Shown here: piece by piece, positions 1-7,970 of the stretch | How the letters are laid out: each line of letters begins with the position of its first letter | Numbering within the stretch: position 1 is the stretch's first letter | Assembly: GCA_038328705.1 (NCBI GenBank) | Contig: JBBQMG010000046.1 | Coordinates: forward strand, 1 to 24,833 | From: UBA668 sp038328705 | GTDB lineage: Bacteria > Actinomycetota > Acidimicrobiia > Acidimicrobiales > Ilumatobacteraceae | Length of the DNA: 24,833 bases | Direction: 5' to 3' | Program-made: the position numbers and the translations under genes | Notes under the pieces: generated by a model | Told to the model about the DNA's origin: nothing | Seen by the model: only the letters and a program-made list of their open reading frames with translations | Database searches by the model: none

Positions 1-351
1 CAGCGCAACGTTGAAGCGCCAACTGAAGCGGCTGACGGCGAAGGCCATCGTGCTGGAGAAGAAGAGGATGAGCACGATCGACGGGATCACGATGAACATC
101 GTGTTCTGGAACGTGTGGGTCATGTTGCCCTGGGTCCACGCGTCCTTGAAGTTCTGCGTGGTGAGCGCCCTCGGCCACGAGAAGATGCCGTACTTCTGCG
201 TCTCGGCATACGGGCGGAACGCGGCATAGATGGCACTACCCACCGGCACCAACCACACCAGGGCCATGAAGGTGAGGAACACGTACAGGAAGACGCGCGA
301 CCACCTGGTGTGCCTGGCCGGCGGCTTCACGATGGTGAGCTGTGCGCTCAT
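1..351 (-). CDS. Carbohydrate ABC transporter permease, MalG type (partial, N-terminal part)
   Basis: The first 117 codons of an inner-membrane permease are visible; the gene runs off the left edge. It starts at ATG 351. The N-terminus is a short basic cytoplasmic stretch (KPPARHTRWSR), then a first membrane helix (about residues 20-42), a periplasmic segment with the MalG-like FSWPRALTTQNF-DAW pattern, and the beginning of a second helix (about 88-110). This layout is typical of the second permease of CUT1 sugar importers, which are usually 270-300 residues. Its ATG overlaps the TGA of the upstream permease gene by 4 bp (ATGA), so the two are translationally coupled. It should pair with that permease and with the MalK-type ATPase encoded at 3816. 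The EAA loop that contacts the ATPase lies outside the window. Confidence 0.9.
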   Translation of the reverse strand, partial: MSAQLTIVKPPARHTRWSRVFLYVFLTFMALVWLVPVGSAIYAAFRPYAETQKYGIFSWPRALTTQNFKDAWTQGNMTHTFQNTMFIVIPSIVLILFFSSTMAFAVSRFSWRFNVAL

Positions 352-1358
352 GTCTCGGCCTCTCGATAGTTGTTGATCAGGTACCAGATGATGAACCCGA
401 GGCACAGCAGCAGCAATATGACGCCGTATGCCGACCCGAGACCCACCTGACCACCTCCCTCACCGACGAGGTTGTCGCGCACCAGGATGCCGAGCACCTT
501 GGTACCAGGTGGCGACTTGAGCGCGAAGATGATGTCGAACGCTCGCAGCGCCTCGATGACGGTGATGACGAAGACCACCACGTTGATGGGCTTCATCACC
601 GGGAAGATGACACGGCGGAAGGCCTGCCATTCGTTACAACCGTCGATGGCAGCGGCTTCGCGCATGGCCGGGTCGACGCTCTTCAGGCCGGCGAGGTAGA
701 GCACCATCACGTAGCCGATGTGCCGCCAGGCCATCGCGATGAGGATGGCGGCGAAGTTCTTGGTGAGACCCAACGGGGTGTCGAGGCCCGGTATGTGGAA
801 CTGGAAGATCTTCTCGGAGTTACCCACCCAGTCGATCTGATTGCCCTGCGCGGTGCGACCGAGCACCACGTTGAACAGGCCCTGGCGCGGCGAGTACATG
901 ACGCTCTTCCAGATGAACCCGACGATGGCAAGCGAGAGCACCACCGGCATGTAGAAGATGCTCTGGTAGATGGCAGAACCGCGGATGTTCTTGTCGAGCA
1001 GGTACGCGAACAGCACGCCCACGATGCTGCACAGCGAGAGGAAGATGAGGAGCAGCACGTTGTTGAACAGCGCCGGGAAGAACTTCCCGTCGAAGACGGT
1101 GAAGACGGCCCAGTAGTTGGCAAAGCCGATCGGTTGCCAGGTGCCCAGCTTGAGGCCGTCCCACTTGGTGAATGACAGCGCGATCGTCATGAAGGCCGGA
1201 ACCCAGACGAACACGACGTGGATGACTGTGGGGATGCCTGCCATCAGCCACAGGGTGATCTTGTCGCCTCGCGACAATTGGGAGTACCGCCGCCGGCGAC
1301 GGCGCCCCACGGGGGGCGCCGTCACCGTCTCGACGGGAGCTGTCATCTCAGCTGCCAT
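348..1358 (-). CDS. Carbohydrate ABC transporter permease, MalF type
   Basis: This is a 336-residue permease with about six membrane helices (near residues 35-60, 98-121, 130-152, 200-224, 255-277 and 308-329). The cytoplasmic EAA loop that docks onto the ATPase is clear at about residues 233-257 (REAAAIDGCNEWQAF...P). A poly-arginine patch at residues 19-24 precedes the first helix and fits the positive-inside rule. Length and loop match the first permease of CUT1-family sugar importers. It lies 9 bp downstream of the sugar-binding protein gene and overlaps the next permease gene by 4 bp, so binding protein and both permeases form one leftward operon. The substrate cannot be read from this protein; the neighbouring galT suggests a galactose-containing sugar. 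The start at 1358 lacks a strong ribosome binding site, and Met5 is an alternative. Confidence 0.93.
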   Translation of the reverse strand: MAAEMTAPVETVTAPPVGRRRRRRYSQLSRGDKITLWLMAGIPTVIHVVFVWVPAFMTIALSFTKWDGLKLGTWQPIGFANYWAVFTVFDGKFFPALFNNVLLLIFLSLCSIVGVLFAYLLDKNIRGSAIYQSIFYMPVVLSLAIVGFIWKSVMYSPRQGLFNVVLGRTAQGNQIDWVGNSEKIFQFHIPGLDTPLGLTKNFAAILIAMAWRHIGYVMVLYLAGLKSVDPAMREAAAIDGCNEWQAFRRVIFPVMKPINVVVFVITVIEALRAFDIIFALKSPPGTKVLGILVRDNLVGEGGGQVGLGSAYGVILLLLCLGFIIWYLINNYREAET

Positions 1359-1367
1359 GGCTCATTC

Positions 1368-2747
1368 TCAGAGGTACTGAGACTTCTGAGTTTCGATGTC
1401 GTTGAGGATCGAGTCGATCGTGGTCGGATCAGCATGGAAGTTCGCGAAGGCGTCAGAGATGACGTTCGACACGAAGTCCGGGCTGGTGTCACGGTCGAGG
1501 AACTGCGCGATGTTCTTCGCAGAACCCACCAGCTCGGCCGACTTCTTCTGGATTGCGTTGAGTGTCGACACGTCGAACTTGTCGTTCGCCGGCACCGCGC
1601 TCGGGTTGACGTCATTGGCGGCAGTGATGAAGTCGAGCCCACCGATCGCCGTCAGCATCGCCTTCGCGCCTTCTTCGTTCTTCGGCTTCCCGGCCATCAT
1701 GAAACCGTCGATCGGGGCGTCGAGTGCATCGGAACCGATGGCCGCGTCGAGCTCGGGGAAGTTGAAGAAGTCGAGGTCGTCCAGATACGCCTGGTCCGTG
1801 CTGTTGCTGGATACGAAGGTGCCCAGGTAGTACATGCCGGCTTCCTTGTTCTCGAGCGCCGTCGCAGCTTCCTGCCAGGTGCGCCCGTTGGGGTTTTCCT
1901 GGTGGAACGGCAAAAGCGAAGTCCACACAGCGAACACATTCTTCACCTTTTCGCCGGTCCAGTCTTCCTTGCCGGCCAACAGGTCGACGTGGAACTGGTA
2001 GCCGTTGAGGCGCATGTTCAAGATGTCGAACGTGCCCTGCACCGGCCACTTGCCATCGTTGGCGTAGGCGAACGGCACCAAGCCGTCGGCCTGCATCTGC
2101 GTGGCCAGGGCGAGCAGCTCTTCCTTGTTGGTGGGGACGGTGTAACCCTTCTCCGCGAACAGGCTCTTACGGTAGTGAACGGCCCACGGGTAGTAGCTGG
2201 TGGGCACGAGGTACTGCTTGCCATCGTTGCCGGTGGCGGCCGTCTTGAAGCCTTCGGTGAAGTCGGGCAGGTTGTCCCACACTGAGCTGATGTCGCCGGC
2301 GAGACCCTTGTCAGCGAAGAAGCGCATGCGGTAGCCGGCGAACCACGTAAACAGGTCGTCCGGCTGCTGCAGGTAGCTGGTGATGTTGTCCTGGAAGCTG
2401 TTGTGATCGACGAAGTTGCCCTTGTACGCGACGCCGGTGGCGTCGAGACCAGCCTTTGCGCCGTCGTAGGCCTTGCTGCCAGCCGCCTCGTTGATGCCAA
2501 CGGTGACGGCATCGCCTGACGGGGCGGCGGTGGTGTCGGTACCACCGGCGGCGGTGGTGTCGGTACCACCGGCGACGGTGGTGTCGCTGGCGGCCGGAGT
2601 GGTGGAACTTGAATTCTTGTCGTCGCCACAGGCTGCGAGAAGGCCAGCGCCGGCAACAGCCGCGGCGCCGATGATGACGTTGCGGCGAGACACGATGTTG
2701 AACCCGACATCACTCGGGCTGGGTGATTGTTCGTAACCTTCTGACAC
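1368..2747 (-). CDS. Extracellular sugar-binding lipoprotein of the ABC importer
   Basis: This is a 459-residue solute-binding protein of the family 1 (MalE-like) group. The N-terminus has a twin-arginine-like SRRNVI at residues 20-25, a hydrophobic stretch, and a lipobox LAAC with the lipidated cysteine at residue 40, so it is probably Tat-exported and membrane anchored. Residues about 44-75 are a Thr/Ala/Gly/Asp-rich flexible linker encoded by a 24-bp tandem repeat. The rest reads as an alpha/beta two-lobe binding protein. The start is GTG 2747, preceded by AGGGGG at a good distance. It is the first gene of the leftward operon with the two permeases and captures the sugar outside the cell. 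The probable promoter is at 2813-2842. The ligand is unknown; a galactoside is an inference from galT. Confidence 0.92.
   Translation of the reverse strand: MSEGYEQSPSPSDVGFNIVSRRNVIIGAAAVAGAGLLAACGDDKNSSSTTPAASDTTVAGGTDTTAAGGTDTTAAPSGDAVTVGINEAAGSKAYDGAKAGLDATGVAYKGNFVDHNSFQDNITSYLQQPDDLFTWFAGYRMRFFADKGLAGDISSVWDNLPDFTEGFKTAATGNDGKQYLVPTSYYPWAVHYRKSLFAEKGYTVPTNKEELLALATQMQADGLVPFAYANDGKWPVQGTFDILNMRLNGYQFHVDLLAGKEDWTGEKVKNVFAVWTSLLPFHQENPNGRTWQEAATALENKEAGMYYLGTFVSSNSTDQAYLDDLDFFNFPELDAAIGSDALDAPIDGFMMAGKPKNEEGAKAMLTAIGGLDFITAANDVNPSAVPANDKFDVSTLNAIQKKSAELVGSAKNIAQFLDRDTSPDFVSNVISDAFANFHADPTTIDSILNDIETQKSQYL
2527..2592 (-). repeat. 24-bp tandem repeat encoding the lipoprotein linker
   Basis: Two near-perfect copies and a third degraded copy of a 24-bp unit, each full copy containing GGTGTCGGTACCACC, encode the repeated GGTDTTAA-type linker behind the lipid anchor. 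Copy number could vary by slippage without breaking the frame. Confidence 0.75.
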
Positions 2748-2812
2748 GGTTCCCCCTAATGGAAGTGTGTTGGATTGCTAAGACGCACGCGGACTTGTCG
2801 AGCGCTGGAATG

Positions 2813-2842
2813 AACATCCCATGAACCGCGCGTGTGTGTCAA
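2813..2842 (-). promoter_or_regulatory. Promoter of the sugar-binding protein operon with candidate operator
   Basis: On the minus strand a perfect -35 TTGACA (2837-2842) is followed after 18 bp by GATGTT (2813-2818), leaving a leader of about 60 nt before the GTG at 2747. A direct repeat of GTTCAT with an 11-bp period (2810-2815 and 2821-2826) overlaps the -10 region. Direct repeats on one DNA face at a promoter are a plausible target for the divergent DeoR-type repressor. The promoter is moderately supported; the operator is an inference. Confidence 0.5.
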
Positions 2843-2915
2843 GGGCCATTGTTCCTTATTCGCACAGCTTTTGTGAGTTTCCCGGCGCTTTTTCCCCATC
2901 TTCTGTTTGAAACTG

Positions 2916-2944
2916 TTGACTTTCCCAACACCTGGAGTCAGGCT
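2916..2944 (+). promoter_or_regulatory. Promoter of the DeoR-type regulator, probably leaderless
   Basis: TTGACT (2916-2921), a 17-bp spacer and CAGGCT (2939-2944) end 6 nt before ATG 2951. The -10 is weak, but the geometry is the same as at other starts in this window and favours translation from 2951 over the upstream in-frame GTG at 2834. Confidence 0.45.
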
Positions 2945-2950
2945 ACGAAC

Positions 2951-3823
2951 ATGTCCAGCACGGTCGTCGACGCAGTTGCGGTGCGCGCACTGGCTCGCCA
3001 ACGCCACGACGTGATCGTGGCCGAGGTGCGCCGGCGTGGGGTCGTGCGCGTCAGCGAGCTCGCCACCCTGTTGGGTGTCAGCGACATGACCATTCGTCGC
3101 GATCTGGAGATGCTCGACGAGGCCGGCATGGTCACCAAGGTGCACGGTGGCGCCACCTTGCGCGCCGAACGCAGCAGCGACGAGCCCGGTTTCGAGGCGA
3201 AGTCGCTGCGCAACATGGCCGAGAAGCATGCGATCGCGATGGCCGCGGCGGCAATGATCGCGCCGGGTAGCGCCATCGGCATCACCGCCGGCACCACCAC
3301 CTGGCAGCTTGCCTACCACCTCGTCGACATCCCTCATCTAACGGTGGTCACCAACTCGGTGCGTGTCTCAGACGTGCTGTATCGCGCCCCGCGCAGCGAC
3401 CGAACAGTGGTGCTCACCGGCGGCGACCGCACGCCATCGGATGCGTTGGTGGGGCCCGTGGCCTTGGCCACCCTGCGCACATTGCACCTCGATGTGGTCT
3501 GCATGGGCGTGCACGGCATAGCCACCCAGGCCGGTTTCACCACACCGAATCTGCAGGAGGCAGAGACCAATCGCGCCTTCGTCGACTCCACGCAGCAACT
3601 CATGGTGCTTGCCGACCACACCAAGTGGAACGTCACCGGTCTCAGTACCATCGCTCCGCTCGACCAGGCGGCCACGGTCATCTCCGACAACGCGCTGCCG
3701 GCGGCGGCTCGTACTGCGCTCAAGCAGATGGTGCCGCAGTTGGTGTTGGCGGACCCACAGTTCAACGAAGTACCAGCGCCGTTCGAGACCCGGGCGGCCG
3801 ACCGAAGGAGAGTGAATGGCTAG
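2951..3823 (+). CDS. DeoR/GlpR-family transcriptional regulator of sugar metabolism
   Basis: This is a 290-residue repressor of usual length for the family. Residues about 18-70 form the DeoR winged helix-turn-helix (VSELATLLGVSDMTIRRDLE, then the wing ending KVHGGA). The C-terminal sensor domain shows the glycine/threonine ribose-phosphate-binding loop ITAGTTTWQL near residues 111-120 and the ADHTKWN segment near 221-227. Such domains usually sense a phosphorylated sugar. The start at 2951 is chosen because the domain begins there and a TTGACT promoter fits a leaderless ATG; the 39 upstream in-frame codons do not look like regulator sequence. The gene overlaps the following ATPase gene by 8 bp and is divergent from the binding-protein operon, so it probably represses both directions until the sugar phosphate appears. 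Confidence 0.92.
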   Translation: MSSTVVDAVAVRALARQRHDVIVAEVRRRGVVRVSELATLLGVSDMTIRRDLEMLDEAGMVTKVHGGATLRAERSSDEPGFEAKSLRNMAEKHAIAMAAAAMIAPGSAIGITAGTTTWQLAYHLVDIPHLTVVTNSVRVSDVLYRAPRSDRTVVLTGGDRTPSDALVGPVALATLRTLHLDVVCMGVHGIATQAGFTTPNLQEAETNRAFVDSTQQLMVLADHTKWNVTGLSTIAPLDQAATVISDNALPAAARTALKQMVPQLVLADPQFNEVPAPFETRAADRRRVNG

Positions 3824-4895
3824 CGTCACGTTCAGCGAGGCGTCACGCGTCTACCCGGGAATGAAGCATCCCGCTGTCGACCGCCTCAACCTGGAGATCA
3901 ATGATGGCGAGTTCCTCGTGCTCGTCGGCCCGTCGGGTTGCGGAAAGTCCACGACGCTGCGCATGCTCGCCGGCCTGGAGCCGATCGACTCCGGGTCGGT
4001 GCTCATCGGCGATCGAGACGTCACCTGGGTGCCGCCGCGCGACCGCGATATCGCCATGGTGTTCCAGAGCTATGCCCTCTACCCGCACATGACGGTGGCA
4101 GAGAACATCGGCTTTCACCTCAAGATCAAGGGGCTGCCCAAGGACGAGATCCGTGCCCGCGTGAAGGAAGCCGCCGGGCTGCTCGATCTGGAGGAATACC
4201 TTGACCGAAAGCCGGCCAAACTGTCCGGTGGCCAGCGTCAGCGGGTGGCGATGGGTCGGGCCATCGTGCGCAATCCGAAGGTGTTCCTGATGGACGAGCC
4301 GCTGTCCAACCTCGACGCCAAACTCCGCGTGCAGACGCGCACACAGATCGCGGCGCTGCAGCGACGCCTGGGTGTCACGACCGTCTACGTCACCCACGAC
4401 CAGGTGGAGGCCATGACGATGGGCGACCGGGTGGCTGTGCTGAAGGACGGCCTGCTGCAGCAGTGCGCCTCGCCACGCGAGCTGTTCACCCGGCCGGCGA
4501 ACATCTTCGTCGCCGGGTTCATCGGGTCGCCGGCGATGAACGAGATGCAGTGCACCGTCAACTCCGACGGAGCCGAGTTCGCCTCACTGCAGATCCCGCT
4601 GACTCTCGAGCAGCGAGCTGCGCTCACGTCGGATCAGCTCACTGTCGGCGTACGGCCCGAGAACCTGCACCTCAGCCATGACGGCACCGGCATGCATGCC
4701 ACCATCGCCACCGTCGAGGAGTTGGGCAGCGACAGCTTTCTGTACTGCACGCCAGAAGGCCACAGCGACAGGACCATGGTGTCGCGCGCTGAGGGGCTCT
4801 CGACCGCCCGCCCCGGCGACACGGTGCAGTTGCGCCCCGACCCGGGGGCGCTGCACTTGTTCGACACCGCTACGGGTCTTCGTCTGCCGGACTGA
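3816..4895 (+). CDS. Sugar ABC transporter ATP-binding protein, MalK/UgpC/MsmX type
   Basis: This is a 359-residue ATPase that powers the importer from the cytoplasmic side. Walker A GPSGCGKST is at residues 38-46, the Q-loop near FQSYALYP, the signature LSGGQ at 136-140, Walker B VFLMDE at 156-161 and the switch histidine at 194 (YVTHDQ). The C-terminal 120 residues form the MalK-type regulatory/TOBE domain, with FIGSPAMN at its start, which distinguishes CUT1 sugar ATPases from other ABC ATPases. The start ATG 3816 has GAAGGAG upstream and overlaps the regulator gene by 8 bp. The cognate permeases lie across the control region on the other strand. ATPases of this type sometimes serve several importers. 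Confidence 0.96.
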   Translation: MASVTFSEASRVYPGMKHPAVDRLNLEINDGEFLVLVGPSGCGKSTTLRMLAGLEPIDSGSVLIGDRDVTWVPPRDRDIAMVFQSYALYPHMTVAENIGFHLKIKGLPKDEIRARVKEAAGLLDLEEYLDRKPAKLSGGQRQRVAMGRAIVRNPKVFLMDEPLSNLDAKLRVQTRTQIAALQRRLGVTTVYVTHDQVEAMTMGDRVAVLKDGLLQQCASPRELFTRPANIFVAGFIGSPAMNEMQCTVNSDGAEFASLQIPLTLEQRAALTSDQLTVGVRPENLHLSHDGTGMHATIATVEELGSDSFLYCTPEGHSDRTMVSRAEGLSTARPGDTVQLRPDPGALHLFDTATGLRLPD

Positions 4896-4900
4896 TTCCC

Positions 4901-5827
<927 letters not shown>

Positions 5828-5840
5828 GCCCACACCCGAC

Positions 5841-6644
5841 TCAGGCGTTGGGGTCAATCGGGTTGAACGCGGGAGTGCGCTTCTGCAGGAAGCTGGCAAC
5901 GCCCTCTTTGAAGTCGGGCCGTCGCAAGGAAGCTTTCATCATCTCGATCGCGTCGTCGGTCGCAGGAATCAGACCCCGATCCCAATCGCCGTACACCTGT
6001 CGCTTGATGACCGCCATCGAGGTGGGCGACGCGAACTGAGCCAGCTCGGCGGCGAACTCGAGTGTGCGATCCAGCAGGTGTTCGAGCGCGACGACTTCGT
6101 TGACAAGACCCATCTGTGCGGCCTCTTCGGCAAGGAAGACGCGGCCGGAGAACAGCAGATCGAGCGCACGGGCGTTTCCGACCAGCCGTGGCAGCACCCA
6201 GCTCATGCCGTACTCGGCGATCAGACCGCGACGCGAGAATGCCGTCGTGAACTTGGCGCCAGCGGCTGCGAACCGAATGTCACACATCAGCGCCTGCACC
6301 ATTCCGATGCCGGCGCAGGCACCGTTGACCGCTGCGATGACAGGCTTGGGAATCAACGTCGTGTGGTACTGCGGGCGACCGCCGGCCGCACTCTCGGCGC
6401 CGCCACTTCCGCTGGACGCGCCGATGTCTTGCAGTGTCTCCATGTCGGCACCGGCACAGAACCCGCGACCGGCACCGGTGACCACGATCACTTTCACCGC
6501 CGGGTCGGCGGCCGCCTGGTCGAGCAGCTCGAAGTAGCGGGCTGCCAGCGGACCATTCCACGCGTTCAGCCGCTCGGGCCGGTTGAGGGTGATCAGCGCG
6601 ATGCCGGGCTCTCGGTGTTCGATCAGTACAACGTCGTCACTCAT
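5841..6644 (-). CDS. Enoyl-CoA hydratase/isomerase family protein
   Basis: This is a 267-residue crotonase-fold enzyme acting on acyl-CoA thioesters. The first oxyanion-hole segment is GRGFCAGADM at residues 59-68 and the second is NGACAGIGM at 107-115. Glu144 (LIAEYG) sits where one catalytic glutamate of hydratases is found, followed by LPRLVG and ALDLLFSGR, which are family hallmarks. The start is ATG 6644, which overlaps the lgt stop codon by 8 bp; the longer in-frame extension upstream lies inside lgt and is not credible. Translational coupling to lgt looks real, but no metabolic link is obvious. Exact substrate is unknown; hydratase and isomerase cannot be separated from sequence alone. 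The gene ends 13 bp from convergent galT. Confidence 0.92.
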   Translation of the reverse strand: MSDDVVLIEHREPGIALITLNRPERLNAWNGPLAARYFELLDQAAADPAVKVIVVTGAGRGFCAGADMETLQDIGASSGSGGAESAAGGRPQYHTTLIPKPVIAAVNGACAGIGMVQALMCDIRFAAAGAKFTTAFSRRGLIAEYGMSWVLPRLVGNARALDLLFSGRVFLAEEAAQMGLVNEVVALEHLLDRTLEFAAELAQFASPTSMAVIKRQVYGDWDRGLIPATDDAIEMMKASLRRPDFKEGVASFLQKRTPAFNPIDPNA

Positions 6645-7551
6645 CGTGCGGAACGTAGTCGCCACTCTCCTGGTCCGCCGAGACGGGCGACTCGCCCTCG
6701 ACGGGCTCTGCAACAGCTTCGTCGACGACCGGCTGATCTGCCGGTTGGGCGACCGGCTCGTCATGCAGGTGCCGTTGGCGATCGATGAGCAGATAGGTCA
6801 CCGTGGCCGCGACCACGAACACCGACACCCACTGGTTGAGTCGCCAGCCGCCACCGGAGTTGGCAGGGTCGATGCGCAGTCCTTCGATCCAGAAGCGACC
6901 GGTGAAATAGCCAGCCACGTACACGGCGAGTAGCCGACCCGGCCGCAGCTTCATCCGCCTGTCGATCAGGACCAGTAACCCGCACAGCGCCACATTCCAC
7001 AACGCCTCGTACAGGAACGTCGGGTGGAACAACGTGCCAGACGCGTAGCCCGCGGGCAGGCGAGCGTCGTCGATCTCGAGCCCCCACGGCAGCATGGTGG
7101 GGCGGCCGAACAACTCCTGGTTCCACCAGTTGCCGAGCCGGCCAATTGCCTGTGCCAACGGGATGGCCGGCGCTGCAGCGGTGAGCACACCGGGCACCGA
7201 CAGGCCGCGCCGCTTGATGGCCCACATGCCCACCAAAACTCCGGCCAAGAGGCCACCGGGGATCCCGAGGCCACCTTCCCAGATCTTCAGCCAGCGGCTC
7301 GGTTCCTTCCACGGCTGGCTCTTGTCGGTGACGATGTAGTACAGCCGGGCTCCGATCACGCCGGCGCCGACCGCCCACATTGCGATGGCGCTCATGTCGT
7401 CGCGACTGCCGACACCAGCCTTCTCCATACGGCGACCCGCCAGCCAGACAGCGGCAACGACGCCAAGCGCGATCATCATCCCGTAGGCATGGATGGCCAG
7501 CGGACCAATGTTGAACACCCCGTCTGGGGGGCTGGGGATCGAGGACAGCAT
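6637..7551 (-). CDS. lgt: Prolipoprotein diacylglyceryl transferase
   Basis: Lgt moves diacylglyceryl from phosphatidylglycerol to the lipobox cysteine of prolipoproteins in the cytoplasmic membrane. The 304-residue protein has about seven membrane helices, the family signature GRLGNWWNQELFG at residues 137-149, HPTFLYE at 176-182, and the early IHAYGMMIALG segment near 20-30. The last 45 residues form an acidic, proline- and valine-rich cytoplasmic tail absent from E. coli Lgt but common in actinobacteria. The start ATG 7551 has no Shine-Dalgarno but is preceded at 6 nt by CATACT, so the mRNA may be leaderless. Two lipoproteins in this window (1368-2747 and 16459-17265) are expected substrates. 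The crotonase gene follows with an 8-bp overlap. Confidence 0.96.
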   Translation of the reverse strand: MLSSIPSPPDGVFNIGPLAIHAYGMMIALGVVAAVWLAGRRMEKAGVGSRDDMSAIAMWAVGAGVIGARLYYIVTDKSQPWKEPSRWLKIWEGGLGIPGGLLAGVLVGMWAIKRRGLSVPGVLTAAAPAIPLAQAIGRLGNWWNQELFGRPTMLPWGLEIDDARLPAGYASGTLFHPTFLYEALWNVALCGLLVLIDRRMKLRPGRLLAVYVAGYFTGRFWIEGLRIDPANSGGGWRLNQWVSVFVVAATVTYLLIDRQRHLHDEPVAQPADQPVVDEAVAEPVEGESPVSADQESGDYVPHDE

Positions 7552-7557
7552 GCCTGC

Positions 7558-7563
7558 AGTATG
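7558..7563 (-). promoter_or_regulatory. -10-like element of lgt (leaderless candidate)
   Basis: CATACT on the minus strand ends 6 nt before the lgt ATG at 7551. No convincing -35 is seen. Confidence 0.4.
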
Positions 7564-7579
7564 TCAGCCAGCGTTTGTA

Positions 7580-7607
7580 GATACGGGTCGTCAGAGATAC
7601 GGGTCGT
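7580..7607. repeat. Short direct repeat across the ferredoxin stop codon
   Basis: GATACGGGTCGT occurs twice (7580-7591 and 7596-7607) with a 16-bp period. One copy encodes the last residues of the ferredoxin (NDPYL) and the other lies just beyond its stop codon, looking like a small local duplication. Confidence 0.7.
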
Positions 7608-7902
7608 TGGGTCCTGCGGCTTCGTCCCACCACTCGGCCGGCGAACCCTTCGTCGCCCACTCCTCGAACGGGTAGATGCAGTTGACCGGGCAGACCGGCA
7701 GGCACTTGTCGCACCCGCTGCACAGTTCAGGGATGATCACCACGTCGGGTCCGTGGTTGAAGATGGCGCCGAACTGCGGCGGGCAATGGCGCAGGCATGC
7801 ATCGCAGTTGATGCACTCCAGCATCTCGATGCGCAATGGCGCGTTCTTCCACTTGTCGTTGCGAGAACGCTCGGTGATTCGGTCTGGCCGAGTGCCTGCC
7901 AT
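7591..7902 (-). CDS. 2[4Fe-4S] ferredoxin
   Basis: This is a 103-residue electron carrier. Two complete cluster motifs are present: Cys30-33-36-40 (CINCDACLRHCP) and Cys61-64-67-71 (CSGCDKCLPVCP), so two [4Fe-4S] clusters are expected. The spacing is CxxCxxCxxxCP in both, not the 3Fe/4Fe pattern of FdxA. About 28 residues precede the first cluster and about 25 follow the second, an extension rich in acidic residues and tryptophan that could mediate partner docking. The start ATG 7902 is preceded at 6 nt by TACACT. It is divergent from a TetR gene, with a perfect palindrome between them, so that regulator probably controls it. The redox partner is not in the window. Confidence 0.92.
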   Translation of the reverse strand: MAGTRPDRITERSRNDKWKNAPLRIEMLECINCDACLRHCPPQFGAIFNHGPDVVIIPELCSGCDKCLPVCPVNCIYPFEEWATKGSPAEWWDEAAGPNDPYL

Positions 7903-7908
7903 GCGTCG

Positions 7909-7914
7909 AGTGTA
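7909..7914 (-). promoter_or_regulatory. -10-like element of the ferredoxin gene
   Basis: TACACT on the minus strand ends 6 nt before ATG 7902. The -35 region is not well conserved. Confidence 0.4.
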
Positions 7915-7934
7915 GGACGTGCAGCGACGCTCAG

Positions 7935-7952
7935 ATTGACCCGCGGGTCAAT
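7935..7952. promoter_or_regulatory. Perfect 18-bp palindrome, TetR operator candidate
   Basis: ATTGACCCGCGGGTCAAT is a perfect inverted repeat between the divergent ferredoxin and TetR starts. It covers the TTGACC -35 of the TetR gene and lies about 20 bp upstream of the ferredoxin -10. Size and position match operators of TetR-family repressors; binding by the adjacent TetR is an inference. Confidence 0.75.
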
Positions 7953-7964
7953 GCCTGCTGGACT
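7936..7964 (+). promoter_or_regulatory. Promoter of the TetR gene, probably leaderless
   Basis: TTGACC (7936-7941), a 17-bp spacer and TGGACT (7959-7964) end 6 nt before the GTG at 7971. No Shine-Dalgarno is present, so transcription probably starts at the initiation codon. Confidence 0.5.
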
Positions 7965-7970
7965 GAGTAC

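Noticed and set aside
342..1175. Long rightward frame rich in His, Asp and Glu
   Set aside because: It is opposite a clear MalF-type permease and has the composition typical of antisense reading in high-GC genes.
2834..2950. N-terminal extension of the DeoR regulator from GTG 2834
   Set aside because: The 39 codons lack regulator sequence and cover the promoter; ATG 2951 fits both the domain and the -35/-10 spacing.
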